A stretch of DNA of 64,000 nt from NCBI RefSeq assembly GCF_030652775.1, contig NZ_JAUSPS010000097.1:62001-126000 (forward strand). The letters are read 5' to 3'. Under the pieces are notes generated by a model that ran no database searches, was not told where the DNA came from, and saw only the letters and a program-made list of their open reading frames with translations. The position numbers were made by a program, and so were the translations under genes. The DNA comes from Acetobacterium sp. GTDB taxonomy: Bacteria > Bacillota > Clostridia > Eubacteriales > Eubacteriaceae. Below, one piece after another: positions 36,008 to 45,111 of this stretch (its first letter is position 1; each line of letters opens with the position of its first letter).

Positions 36008-36036
36008 AAAAACCCCGCCAGCAAAGTGGCGAGGTG
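36008..36036 (-). terminator. Terminator of the GGDEF-like gene
   Basis: Minus-strand stem ACCTCGCCA / TGGCGGGGT followed by TTTTGCG, 40 bases after the stop. Confidence 0.75.
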
Positions 36037-36074
36037 TATCACTAAATATTCAAATTGCGGGGCTATCAGACCGT

Positions 36075-37184
36075 TCAGGCGTCAACATGCCCACTATCCC
36101 CATCTAAATCCAGTGCTTCCCGATCCAGATTCTCATAACAGACCACCTGGTTGCGGCCGTTGCGCTTGGCAACATGGAGCGCCTGGTCGGCTTTTTTGAT
36201 GGTCTCGAAACAATCACCGCCTTCATAGATGGCAACCCCCAGGGAAATGGTGATCTTGCTCACACCGTTAACCGACTTTTCCACCGAGCAGCGGATTCGT
36301 TCAGCCACCAGGCTGGCCTTATCCCGTTGGCAATCAAACAGAATTGCGACAAACTCCTGGCCACCCCAGCGAATCACCAGATCCGGTCCCCGGAGACTGT
36401 GGCGGATACAGTCTGCCACAAACTGCAGAATCCGGTCGCCCTCATCGTGTCCATAGGTGTCATTGACCTGCTTAAAATGATCGACATCCATAATCACAAT
36501 GGCAATGGCATCACTCATGAAAGACAAGTTATGCCCTTCACCCATGATCTTATGGAGCTGCCGCCGATTGAAAACCTGGGTCAAAGGATCGTGGAACAGG
36601 GCAAAGTCGAGTTTTTTCTGGGTAATATAATGATCATAATAAAACCCGGTAGCAATCAAATCCAAGAAACACAATAGCACGATCACCGGAACATTAAAGG
36701 ACAATATCACATCCAGATTGGGAAAATGATAAAGCTGATCCGCCAGTAGGATATCGCCGATCAATGCCAACTGAGCGGCCATGGCGTAAAACGGCGGCGC
36801 ACTGAAAGCGACCAGCAGCAGGATAAAGCTCATGATCATAAAACTTTCATTGACATAGGACTGATCGACCACGTAGGAACCTGCCCAGATGTTTCCCCAG
36901 ATCACAACATGGACCATCATCAGCGAAATAGCCGACATGATCCGATAATTGCTGGTCTTTCGATAGGCCAGCACCACCACCGCCAGGGGAATCACCACCA
37001 GGCTTCGAATTAACAGGGATTGCCAGGAAAACTGCTCGGTCACCTGCCAGTCAGTCACTATGAGAATAAAAAATATCAAAGCCGAGACAAACAAGATTAC
37101 CAGATTAAAACGTTTATAATAATCGTATTTGGCCTGGTAAAAATCCTCTTCTGCCTTACCCTCTAGTCTTAAAAATGCATCCAT
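36075..37184 (-). CDS. Membrane diguanylate-cyclase-like protein with GGQEF variant
   Basis: 369 residues. Six membrane helices at about 25-205 precede a GGDEF-type domain at about 205-350 (DPLTQVFNRRQLHKIMGE, MDVDHFKQVNDTYGHDEGD). The signature loop reads RWGGQEFVAIL: the third position, normally Asp or Glu and involved in metal binding and catalysis, is Gln. The inhibitory site RGPD (RxxD) five residues before it is intact. It may be a weak or inactive cyclase that acts as a c-di-GMP receptor. GGGAGG precedes the ATG. It is monocistronic. Confidence 0.85.
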   Translation of the reverse strand: MDAFLRLEGKAEEDFYQAKYDYYKRFNLVILFVSALIFFILIVTDWQVTEQFSWQSLLIRSLVVIPLAVVVLAYRKTSNYRIMSAISLMMVHVVIWGNIWAGSYVVDQSYVNESFMIMSFILLLVAFSAPPFYAMAAQLALIGDILLADQLYHFPNLDVILSFNVPVIVLLCFLDLIATGFYYDHYITQKKLDFALFHDPLTQVFNRRQLHKIMGEGHNLSFMSDAIAIVIMDVDHFKQVNDTYGHDEGDRILQFVADCIRHSLRGPDLVIRWGGQEFVAILFDCQRDKASLVAERIRCSVEKSVNGVSKITISLGVAIYEGGDCFETIKKADQALHVAKRNGRNQVVCYENLDREALDLDGDSGHVDA

Positions 37185-37361
37185 CTGCCTGACCTCCCCA
37201 TGCTAGTCGTTTCCTTCATTAAACCCCATCTTGCCTGGATTTGTCAAGAACAACCGCTTAGCCAGACCAGCAAAGCATTTTTGCGAGTCGGGTAATCCGG
37301 GGATCAGATTGCCAACACTGTTTATTTATTTTAAACGATCAGGTGCTGTTTTATTTCTTTT

Positions 37362-38252
37362 TTACAGATTCGCCAACAGCATCGCTTCCACCGTTTCAAA
37401 CCCCAGTCGGGCAATGGTCTGGGCAAATCGCTCCTTGGGCAGACCCTGTTCTTGATAAAAGAAAATAATTTTCTCCACCAGCTTCAAAACGTCTTCCGGC
37501 TCGGTAAAAATTCGACGTAGCGGTTTACCGATGGCGACCTGTTTGCCCCAGCGGCCGCCAATCACAATCTGATAGCCGATTTCCCCGCCAACGACGGCAT
37601 CAAACGGACATTTGCCAATACAGAGGCCGCAGTTTTTGCACTTTTCGCGGTTGATCCCAATCACTCCATTATCCAACTGGACGGCTTCAATCCCACAGTT
37701 TTTTTTGACGCCACAGATTTTGCAATTCTTACAGAGCTCGGGATTTACAACTGGCACCGATTGGCCAATGATTCCCAGGTCATTGAGATCTGGCTTCATG
37801 CAGTTGTTGGGACATCCGCCCACAGCGATTTTAAATTTATGGGGTAGTGCCAAATCCCCAAGCCCAGTATAAAAGCGCTCATGGATTTCCCGGGACAGCC
37901 AAAAGGTATCAATCAACCCGTATTGGCAGGTACTGCCTTTACAGGAGGTGATCGGACGAACTTTAGCACCGGTTCCCCCAGTTTCCAGTCCCGCTGTCGC
38001 CAGATGGGTTCTAAAATTGTCGATCTGTTCAAAGGGGATTCCCTGACATTCGACGGTTAACCGGGTGGTCAAGCTCAGGTTACCATTGCCGTATTTTTCG
38101 GCCGCTTCCACCATACACCGCATTTCATCGGCGGTAACCATCCCATTGCGGGTAATCACCCGGCCAGAAAACGCATCGGTTCCTTTATTGCTTAAAAACC
38201 CCAAGGCTTTAACTCTTTTTTCTTCTTCATTGCTGATTGTCAGTGTTGCCAT
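37362..38252 (-). CDS. Small siroheme nitrite/sulfite reductase with ferredoxin domain
   Basis: 296 residues. A ferredoxin-like half domain (about 40-100, SLTTRLTVECQGIPFEQ) is followed by the siroheme/4Fe-4S ligands TSCKGSTCQYG and GGCPNNCMKP. An inserted two-cluster ferredoxin segment then carries CKNCKICGVKKNC and CKNCGLCIGKCPFDA, and the tail is IGGRWGKQVAIGKP. This is the low-molecular-weight clostridial sulfite (or nitrite) reductase type, used for assimilation or as an electron sink. It is divergent from a LysR-type gene that probably controls it. The ribosome site is weak (AAGAGAAA). Confidence 0.85.
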   Translation of the reverse strand: MATLTISNEEEKRVKALGFLSNKGTDAFSGRVITRNGMVTADEMRCMVEAAEKYGNGNLSLTTRLTVECQGIPFEQIDNFRTHLATAGLETGGTGAKVRPITSCKGSTCQYGLIDTFWLSREIHERFYTGLGDLALPHKFKIAVGGCPNNCMKPDLNDLGIIGQSVPVVNPELCKNCKICGVKKNCGIEAVQLDNGVIGINREKCKNCGLCIGKCPFDAVVGGEIGYQIVIGGRWGKQVAIGKPLRRIFTEPEDVLKLVEKIIFFYQEQGLPKERFAQTIARLGFETVEAMLLANL

Positions 38253-38345
38253 TTGCTTTTCTCTTAATAGGTCCTATTGTTGACTTTCTTTATATTTCAT
38301 GTCCATGTGTGTTTAGTATAGCACTTGCCTTTCGATAATTAAAAT

Positions 38346-38364
38346 GATAATATTTTATATTATC
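38346..38364. promoter_or_regulatory. LysR-type operator between sulfite reductase and regulator
   Basis: GATAATATTTTATATTATC has 7-base perfect arms around 5 bases and fits the T-N11-A pattern bound by LysR regulators. It lies 40 bases before the LysR start. Confidence 0.65.
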
Positions 38365-38404
38365 GATAAGAATTACTTATATTATAAATCTGCGAGGAGG
38401 ATCC

Positions 38405-39322
38405 ATGGATATTCGTCATCTGAAAATTATGATTGCTGTGACCGAAGCTGGCTCCATGTCAGGAGCGGCTAAAACGTTGTATATCACCCAGCCCGCCGTC
38501 AGTCAGGTGATTAAAGAACTCGAAAACCATTATGGCTGCCGACTTTTTGAACGCCTGGGCAAAGGGATCTTTATCACCGAAGCCGGGAAACTACTATGCA
38601 GCCAGGCGCAAATGGTGATCCGGCAATTTGAGACGCTGGAAGAAAACATGCAGAATATGCGCGCTAGAGAGATGCTGAAAGTGGGCTCGACCATCACCGT
38701 GGGTGCCTGCATCATGCCCGGTTTGATGGTCGATTTTCAAAAAATACATCCCTCTGTCGATCCCTATAACTTTGTCAACAATACCAAGATTATTGAGGAG
38801 CGGCTGCTCCAGTCCCAACTGGATATCGGATTGGTGGAGGGCGAGGTTCGCCATCCGGATCTGGTCGTCGAGCCAGTGATTCCGGATTACTTAGTGATTA
38901 TCTGCAGTCCCCACCATCCGTTTGCTGGGCGAACTTTTATCGACGCCCGGGAACTGGAAAATGAAACCTTCGTGATGCGCGAAGATGGCAGCGGTACCCG
39001 AGAATTATTTGAATCCTTTGCCCAGAGCCGGGGCTTTCATTTAAAGATCACCTGGGAGGTCACCGCTCCGGAAATCATCAAAACCATCGTGCAAAAAAAC
39101 AACGCCCTGGCCGCCATTTCCATCCGACTGGTGGAGGCAGAACTGAAAAACGGCAGCATCTATGCTATCCGGCACCCGGAAAACAGGTGGAACCGAAGCT
39201 TTAATCTGGTTTATCATAAACATAAACAGATCACTACCGGCATGCAGGGTTTTATCGATCTGGCTCGAAAATTTGGCCGCCAGGAAGTCGGGAGCGATCA
39301 ACCCTTTGGCATTCTACAATAA
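38405..39322 (+). CDS. LysR-family transcriptional regulator
   Basis: 305 residues. Helix-turn-helix at about 1-60 (IRHLKIMIAVTEAGSMSGAAK, TQPAVSQVIKELE). The effector-binding periplasmic-protein-like domain covers about 88-295 (VGSTITVGACIMPGLM, REDGSGTRELFE). The sequence is close to the CysL/CysB-like subgroup that controls sulfur metabolism, consistent with its divergent sulfite reductase neighbour. GGAGG precedes the ATG. Confidence 0.85.
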   Translation: MDIRHLKIMIAVTEAGSMSGAAKTLYITQPAVSQVIKELENHYGCRLFERLGKGIFITEAGKLLCSQAQMVIRQFETLEENMQNMRAREMLKVGSTITVGACIMPGLMVDFQKIHPSVDPYNFVNNTKIIEERLLQSQLDIGLVEGEVRHPDLVVEPVIPDYLVIICSPHHPFAGRTFIDARELENETFVMREDGSGTRELFESFAQSRGFHLKITWEVTAPEIIKTIVQKNNALAAISIRLVEAELKNGSIYAIRHPENRWNRSFNLVYHKHKQITTGMQGFIDLARKFGRQEVGSDQPFGILQ

Positions 39323-39353
39323 GAAAAGGCCACTTGCTCCTTTTTGTTGCGTC

Positions 39354-40739
39354 CTAGATCAGCAGGTTCATATAAAAATCAAGGCTTTCTTTGCTGAACC
39401 GCTCAAAATTGGCCCGGGCAAAATCCGGGGTCAGCGGATAGCTTTCTTTGAATGTATCCCAGTCGAACAAATATTGAGACTGCGGCTTGGGCACCAGGCT
39501 TTCATTAACGACAAAGCCTTCACTGTTTAGCGGCATACCAAAAGATTCACCAGAGTTTTCGTAGCTGGCGTTGTCCCGGATGTACTCGGTTAAGGCGGCC
39601 AGGGTTTCCAGATTCACTTCTTTCAGGGTTAACGGGTTTTTGTCAAAACCAAAAATATAACCGCCACCGGGAAGCATAATATCCAGGAAGGCTTTGGCGC
39701 GGTCAACAATCTGGGCTGGAGTGTCTGTCTTCAAAGAACTGCTGGGGAATAGGCCAGTGATCATAAATTTTTCTCCCAGTTTATCTTTGATGGTTCGGGG
39801 ATCACCGTATTCAAAAGCGATCTTACAGCCGGCCGGGATTTCCGACAGCAGGATATCCAGATAACGGCTCCAATCATGTTCACAGAACATATTGGGACGA
39901 GCGCCCACCGCCGCATACTGCTGCAGCATAGTTTTATAGGAAGGCAGATAGATCTCCACAAAATCTTTTTCCCGCATAAAGGTCGGCATATGCAACGGAA
40001 TAAAAACCGATCCTTCGGGATGGATATTTCTCGGTAACCCCCAATGATAAAGCAACGGCATCACCGCTGCGGCCGCTTCCTGCAGCTGGGTTTTATGACG
40101 GCGGATATCCATGCTGATCCCGGAAAAGCTGCGTAGCTGATCGGCAATAAAATCCAGCGGAGCTTCAGTAAAACTAAATGAACCGCGAGGACTGCCGGGG
40201 TAATAGCCATGGGTCTGGATCAGTTCAAAAAAGGTTGGCAGAAAGGCTATTTCGTCATTCTGCAAGGCCATTTTACCCATCTGGATAGCAGTGGCCATTT
40301 TAATCGGATTCTTCGGATCAAGGTTTTTGTGCTGCCGGGGGATAACAGTTTCCACCAAAAAATCAAAGGTGTTTTCAATCAATTGGGGATATTCGTCATC
40401 CATCATTCCGACCACCTCAGGATGCTGCACAAAGCCGCCATTCCCCATTACAAAAGACTGAGATCCATAGAGCTGATACATCGACGGGGTCCGGGACAGC
40501 AGAAAATTAGTCGGTGCTACCGGACAGGAATCCGAATATATTTTTGCACATAGCTCCCGAGCCGGGTCGGCCAGCATGGCGTAGTTAAACTGAAAATCAA
40601 ACAGATTCTGACTACCATATTCGGCCACCAGATGATAGGGCAGGGTGATCCCGATTGGCATCCGCTCAGGAATTGTGTTGGCATAGATATCACTGTACAG
40701 TTTACCCCGTTGCTGTTGTAAGACTAACACATCACTCAT
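39354..40739 (-). CDS. UroD-superfamily corrinoid methyltransferase (methyltransferase I-like), long form
   Basis: 461 residues, longer than the 321-residue paralog at 44103. The uroporphyrinogen-decarboxylase (TIM-barrel) fold is suggested by segments such as VFIPLHMPTFMREKDFVEIY, NMFCEHDWSRYLDILL and MITGLFPSSSLKTDTPAQIV. The Zn-ligand region is CEHDW rather than the HTCGKC of the shorter paralog. It is encoded after a corrinoid protein gene, so it probably moves a methyl group from an unknown methylated compound to that protein. GGAGG precedes the ATG. The substrate cannot be deduced. Confidence 0.7.
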   Translation of the reverse strand: MSDVLVLQQQRGKLYSDIYANTIPERMPIGITLPYHLVAEYGSQNLFDFQFNYAMLADPARELCAKIYSDSCPVAPTNFLLSRTPSMYQLYGSQSFVMGNGGFVQHPEVVGMMDDEYPQLIENTFDFLVETVIPRQHKNLDPKNPIKMATAIQMGKMALQNDEIAFLPTFFELIQTHGYYPGSPRGSFSFTEAPLDFIADQLRSFSGISMDIRRHKTQLQEAAAAVMPLLYHWGLPRNIHPEGSVFIPLHMPTFMREKDFVEIYLPSYKTMLQQYAAVGARPNMFCEHDWSRYLDILLSEIPAGCKIAFEYGDPRTIKDKLGEKFMITGLFPSSSLKTDTPAQIVDRAKAFLDIMLPGGGYIFGFDKNPLTLKEVNLETLAALTEYIRDNASYENSGESFGMPLNSEGFVVNESLVPKPQSQYLFDWDTFKESYPLTPDFARANFERFSKESLDFYMNLLI

Positions 40740-40801
40740 TTTTTCCTCCGTTTTATTTAGATTGATTATTCATAACTAATTTTCTATCGGCTAACCCAAT
40801 T

Positions 40802-41461
40802 TCATACTGCATACTTCCCAATCCGGTTATTCACCAGATCACCTACCGCTTCAGTCGCTTCAAATAGATCATTGGCGTAGGCATCAGCCTTGATTCGACC
40901 AGCATATTCGGCGGTAACTGGTGCTCCACCGACAATTACTTTTACCTGCGATCGCAGCCCCTCTTCAATCAATACATCCATCATATTATCCAGTTCTGGC
41001 AGGGTGGTGGTTAACAATGACGACAAGGCCAAAACATGAGGCTTGTGCATCCGAATCGCCTTAATAAAGGTTTCTGCCGGCACATCAATCCCCAGATCAA
41101 TCACCGTATAACCGCTGCCCTGAAGCATCATGATTACCAGGTTTTTGCCGATATCATGGAGATCCCCGGCCACGGTACCGATAGCCACAATGCCTTTAGT
41201 GACACCGGAAAACCGTGAAAGAATCGGTTCCATCAAATACATGGCAGCATGGGCTGCCCGGGAAGCCATCAGTACATCGGTTACGTAGATTTCGCCGTTA
41301 AACATTTTCTGACCCAGATCTTTAAAGGCCGGATTGATGGCTGTTTGGATGATCTTATCAGTTCGCAGCCCATGATTGAGGGCTTCTTTGGTTTTATTCA
41401 TGGCAATCTGGGTTTCTCCGTTTTCGATGGCCTGCTGTAATTCGATTAGTATTTTTTCCAT
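40802..41461 (-). CDS. Corrinoid (methylcobamide-binding) protein of a methyltransferase system
   Basis: 219 residues. An N-terminal helical cap (about 1-85, B12-binding 2) precedes a Rossmann-like cobalamin domain with the ligand motif GDLHDIGKNLV (Asp-x-His-x-x-Gly), then ALSSLLTTTLPE and VIVGGAPVTAEYAGRI. It carries the methyl group between methyltransferase I and II. The start at 41461 follows AGGTG by 6 bases; a GTG directly at the regulator stop is an alternative. It lies 9 bases downstream of the PocR/AraC gene on the same strand. Confidence 0.9.
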   Translation of the reverse strand: MEKILIELQQAIENGETQIAMNKTKEALNHGLRTDKIIQTAINPAFKDLGQKMFNGEIYVTDVLMASRAAHAAMYLMEPILSRFSGVTKGIVAIGTVAGDLHDIGKNLVIMMLQGSGYTVIDLGIDVPAETFIKAIRMHKPHVLALSSLLTTTLPELDNMMDVLIEEGLRSQVKVIVGGAPVTAEYAGRIKADAYANDLFEATEAVGDLVNNRIGKYAV

Positions 41462-41470
41462 ATTCTGCAC

Positions 41471-42778
41471 CTATCGTTTATGAACTTTTCTAAATTGAGT
41501 TGGCGTAATCCCTTCAACTTTGCGAAATACCTTGGTAAAATAGCCGGCATCCCCATAACCCACCGATTCAGCAATGGTCTGGATTTGATAGTGGGGATTC
41601 AACAACAGCTTTTTCGATTTCTCAACTCTCACCTTTAGCACGTAATCCATGATCGGCATCCCCAGTTGCTCCTTGAATATTCGACCCGCATGGCCGGTAC
41701 TTAGACAAGCTGATTCGGCAATGGCATCGACCGACAGATTTTCCGGATAGTGGTTTTCAATATAATCGACCATTATACCAATGTTGGGATTTTCTGATTT
41801 TTCTCCAAACTGCTCAAAGGTTTCCAGATAAGCATCCACCGCCCGAGATGCCAGAACACAGATGCTTTCGATCGAATCATTCTGATAAATCTGGGCGATG
41901 GCCTGGCTGTTGATTCCCTGAAAGGTGTCGGCCTCCAGCCCCATTTGACAGGCAACCCGGGAGAGGATCACCAGCAACTCAGTCATTTTTGCCCGCATTA
42001 ACGACAGGTTCTGGTGGGCTTCATAGCGCTGGCTGGAAATGAGTCCTTCCAGATATGCCTTGGCTTTTTTTCGATTGTTCCGAAGCTGTAGCAGTATCTC
42101 GCCTTCATCAATCAAAAAACCGGATAAAACCGTCTCATGGTTTTTTTCAAGATTCTTTCGGTTTTCAATTTCAGCATGATAGAGGGTCCGCTGCATGGCG
42201 AATTCCCGGGACTGTTCGTAATTCTCCCAACCAGCTTTCATGATGTAATTGGCCACGACATATAAAAGATAGGCTGAGGCCTGAACCTGGTTGCCGGTAA
42301 CGATGGCCAGTTCCCCCACCGCTTCAAACAACTCCTCAAAGTCATCGGTCAACGGCTGGTTCATTTTGCGCAGCTCAATCCAGAAAAATTCTTCCGGTTC
42401 CCACATCAGCACCTGTCCGCAAATGATGGTTCCAACATGTTCATCGTTTAAGATGATCGGCGCTGCCCATTCAATCAGCCCGGAAGGGCAACGAAAAATA
42501 TAAGGCTCACCAAACAGCGCCGCCTGCTTGCCAGCCCGTTTGTAGGCCGCCTGACAACGGTTCTTCCCACCGTCCAGATTGTAAATGATGCGGCAGAATT
42601 TGCAGCATTTCTTGATGCCTTTTCGCGGGAAAATGGAAACCCCTTCGACATCCACAATATTGGCCATCAGGCCGGTGGTGGTGGTGAAGGCGTCGAGAAT
42701 TTCCTGGAGGGTTTTAATGTCCACCAGGTCGCTGATGCGTTTTTGAGTTGTTTGGAGAGGGTCTGGTTGTCTGTCCAT
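41471..42778 (-). CDS. AraC-family regulator with PocR sensory domain
   Basis: 435 residues. The N-terminal PocR domain (about 20-190) has the cysteines KKCCKFCRIIYNLDGGKNRC and FRCPSGLIEWAAPII. A helical middle follows, and then a double helix-turn-helix AraC domain at about 335-435 (LSVDAIAESACLSTGHAGRIF, TIAESVGYGDAGYFTKVFRK). PocR domains sense small hydrocarbon derivatives. Next to corrinoid methyltransferase genes this suggests induction by the methylated substrate. The start at 42778 follows AGGTG. It heads a probable operon with the two downstream genes. Confidence 0.9.
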   Translation of the reverse strand: MDRQPDPLQTTQKRISDLVDIKTLQEILDAFTTTTGLMANIVDVEGVSIFPRKGIKKCCKFCRIIYNLDGGKNRCQAAYKRAGKQAALFGEPYIFRCPSGLIEWAAPIILNDEHVGTIICGQVLMWEPEEFFWIELRKMNQPLTDDFEELFEAVGELAIVTGNQVQASAYLLYVVANYIMKAGWENYEQSREFAMQRTLYHAEIENRKNLEKNHETVLSGFLIDEGEILLQLRNNRKKAKAYLEGLISSQRYEAHQNLSLMRAKMTELLVILSRVACQMGLEADTFQGINSQAIAQIYQNDSIESICVLASRAVDAYLETFEQFGEKSENPNIGIMVDYIENHYPENLSVDAIAESACLSTGHAGRIFKEQLGMPIMDYVLKVRVEKSKKLLLNPHYQIQTIAESVGYGDAGYFTKVFRKVEGITPTQFRKVHKR

Positions 42779-42877
42779 TGTTTCACCTGCAAAACTTAAT
42801 TCTGTTTTTTTATCAGTATAGCATGATTTTTCTAAAAACAATATTAAATATACAAAGGCCGCCTTTTTTACAAAGAT

Positions 42878-42915
42878 AAAACAACACAGCGTGTTTAATG
42901 CGCTGTGTTGTTTTA
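42878..42915. terminator. Strong bidirectional terminator between the two methyltransferase sets
   Basis: Perfect 14-base-pair stem AAAACAACACAGCG with its complement and a 9-base loop. It isolates the truncated methyltransferase from the PocR regulator gene. Confidence 0.9.
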
Positions 42916-42920
42916 ACTCT

Positions 42921-43073
42921 TTATTTGACTGTGCTTTGTCTCCCCCCAACTTGCCATGGCATGTCGGTTATACCCGTACCGAGTAAACATAACTTAATAT
43001 AGCTCAAAAATATTGGAGTAAACTCTGGTTCCCCCCCCTCGATCATGACATAAAAATTTTCTCTCTGATTCAT
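42921..43073 (-). pseudogene. Truncated UroD-type methyltransferase I
   Basis: From ATG at 43073 the frame reads MNQRENFYVMIEG, then PEFTP, and stops after 50 codons. Its first 20 residues nearly match the intact paralog at 44103-45068 (MNQRENFFAMIEG, PEFIP). The DNA around both starts is alike, including upstream. After that the sequence (CLLGTGITDMPW) is more like other methyltransferase I paralogs, so it was a separate gene copy rather than a fresh duplicate. The TIM barrel is gone. It lies 15 bases after the methyltransferase II stop, in the place expected for another operon member. Confidence 0.7.
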
Positions 43074-43088
43074 CTATATATCATCCCG

Positions 43089-43895
43089 TTATATTTTTAT
43101 TGGCCCATGAATCCCCTGTCGGTAAGCGCGGATATACTCCACGCAGTATTCGTCATCCCCCATCAATGCCTCAGTAGCAAAAATGATGCCCATCAGATCC
43201 CGATCGGTGGGATCAAGAATCCCACTATCCAGCCCGGCCATCATGGCCATAACGGTAAAACCCATGTTCACCGTCTTTCTGGCTGGCAGATTAAAAGAAC
43301 AGTTGCTGATAGCTCCAGTCACATGGATTGTTGGGTACTGCGCTTTTATCGCCCGAATCACATCCATGACCATCGAAACCCCGTCTTCAGATGTGCAGAG
43401 CATTTCGACCAGCGGATCAATGTGGAGTCGCGAAGCGGCAATGCCGTATGCTTTGGCTTTGGCCATCGTATCAGCAAACACATCCAGCCGATCTTTGGCT
43501 GTTTTGGGAATTCCCTTGTCGCTATTTAGCAGCGCCACACATTCCCAGGCGGTATCAGCGATTGCTGCAAAACCCACATCGGCCTTGTTCCCTTCCATGG
43601 AAACCGAATTGAATAAACCTGGACATTTGCAGAACTTCATTGCCTCAACGCAGGTCTGAACGTTGGGACTATCAACCGCAATGGGGGTGTCGGTTACCTC
43701 CTGGACGATATCGATGAGCCATTTCATGGTTTCAAGCTCCACATCATTTTCCACTGAGGCACAGACATCGATAAAATCAACCCCAGCCGCCGTCTGGATT
43801 CTGGCCAGATTTTTAATAAACTCGGCATCCCGCTCGGCAATGGCTTTGGCTGTGGCTGGAATGGCACCGTTTATTTTTTCTCCAATGATGATCAT
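43089..43895 (-). CDS. Methyltetrahydrofolate:corrinoid methyltransferase (methyltransferase II)
   Basis: 268 residues. The pterin-binding TIM-barrel family is shown by IIIGEKINGAIPATAKAI, GVDFIDVCASVE (as D-x-N/C in MeTr enzymes), DTPIAVDSPN and GLFNSVSMEGNK. The last part holds ISNCSFNLPARKTVN. It takes the methyl group from the corrinoid protein to tetrahydrofolate (or the reverse), feeding the Wood-Ljungdahl pathway. The start follows AGGGGAAA. It belongs to the operon that starts with the corrinoid gene at 45741. Confidence 0.9.
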   Translation of the reverse strand: MIIIGEKINGAIPATAKAIAERDAEFIKNLARIQTAAGVDFIDVCASVENDVELETMKWLIDIVQEVTDTPIAVDSPNVQTCVEAMKFCKCPGLFNSVSMEGNKADVGFAAIADTAWECVALLNSDKGIPKTAKDRLDVFADTMAKAKAYGIAASRLHIDPLVEMLCTSEDGVSMVMDVIRAIKAQYPTIHVTGAISNCSFNLPARKTVNMGFTVMAMMAGLDSGILDPTDRDLMGIIFATEALMGDDEYCVEYIRAYRQGIHGPIKI

Positions 43896-44102
43896 TTTTA
43901 TGTTTCCCCTATCTATTTTTTCTTTTCTATCATTTATTTTATGGTTTCATGTCCGGAAAAAATATCCCGGACATCATAACCGCTTCCTTGTATTTATATT
44001 TTTTATGCATTCACCACCTGTTACCAACTATTTATTGAACCTTTTGATATTTTGCTAATCAAGTCTACCAGCTAAGCCGATATTTCATCTCATCATACCA
44101 AA

Positions 44103-45068
44103 TTAAAGCTTATCTACCTGATGCCATGCTCCAATCATTGGTCCTAATCGCGAATCGCCAACAAACAGCGAGTTGCCATTTTCATTCAACAAAGTTGGAA
44201 AAAGTATGAAATTGCCGTATTTTCCATACTGTCTGGCACAGCGGATGGTCTCTGCAACGACTTCTTCAGTTGAAGCACCAATATAACTAGCTGGACCTGA
44301 AGAGTCCCAACCGCCTTCGACAATCAATTGACCCTGATATTTTTCCATAATCGCTTCTAGATCATTGCTGATCTGTGCCGAACTCCAGATTTTAGCACCC
44401 ATTTCGACGTAATCTTCTACGATCTTTCCGCATTTTCCGCAGGTGTGCTGGCAAAATACCACGCCTCGGGAAGTCACTGCCTCAATAATTCTTCGATGTG
44501 CTGGTTTGATGACTTCCCGATAAACTTTTGGAGACATAAACAAACCATTGGCAGTCGCTAAATCATCTAAATAGGTGATAACATCCGGTTGATAAGCGTC
44601 AATGAAACGATTCATACAGGCAATTTTATAGTCAGCAAAAGCTTCGAAAAATTCCCGACAGGAATCGGGATCTTCAACCAGTGAACACAGAGTGTTTTCA
44701 AAACCCATAAATGCGGCCAGCCGTTCGAACAATCCGGAGGGACTGTAAACATTGATGATGACTTCATCCCGATTTACACCGGCCAGTTCCATTTTTGCTG
44801 CTTCTTCAATTCCTAAGGTATCGACATCCGGAAATTTCACATAGTCTTTCCAGTCAGCAATATCCTCAAACATAAACTTGTTTGGCTCCGGCATCTCCCC
44901 TTCTTTAGTCAAGATCCAATTGACACCAAAGACATCCACTCCACCTATTGTCGGTTGATCTGCCCGATCAGCTCCACCAATACAGATTTTATATACCTCC
45001 ATAATATTGGGAATAAACTCTGGTTTTTTCCCCTCGATCATAGCAAAAAAATTCTCTCTCTGATTCAT
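44103..45068 (-). CDS. UroD-superfamily methyltransferase I (MtaA/O-demethylase-like)
   Basis: 321 residues. UroD-type TIM barrel: WILTKEGEMPEPNKFMFED, VYSPSGLFERL, DVITYLDDLATANG, then the zinc-binding FCQHTCGKCGKIVEDY at about 213-228. C-terminal VEGGWDSSGPASYIG follows. HxCGxC-type zinc sites activate the methyl donor or cofactor in MtaA-like enzymes. Flanked by a corrinoid protein and a methyltransferase II gene, it is probably the substrate:corrinoid methyltransferase. The methyl donor (methoxy, methylamine-like or other) is not known. GGGAGG precedes the ATG. Confidence 0.85.
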   Translation of the reverse strand: MNQRENFFAMIEGKKPEFIPNIMEVYKICIGGADRADQPTIGGVDVFGVNWILTKEGEMPEPNKFMFEDIADWKDYVKFPDVDTLGIEEAAKMELAGVNRDEVIINVYSPSGLFERLAAFMGFENTLCSLVEDPDSCREFFEAFADYKIACMNRFIDAYQPDVITYLDDLATANGLFMSPKVYREVIKPAHRRIIEAVTSRGVVFCQHTCGKCGKIVEDYVEMGAKIWSSAQISNDLEAIMEKYQGQLIVEGGWDSSGPASYIGASTEEVVAETIRCARQYGKYGNFILFPTLLNENGNSLFVGDSRLGPMIGAWHQVDKL

Positions 45069-45111
45069 CTCTATCCTCCCGTTATTTTTTTATTTGTTTA
45101 TCAATACCATC

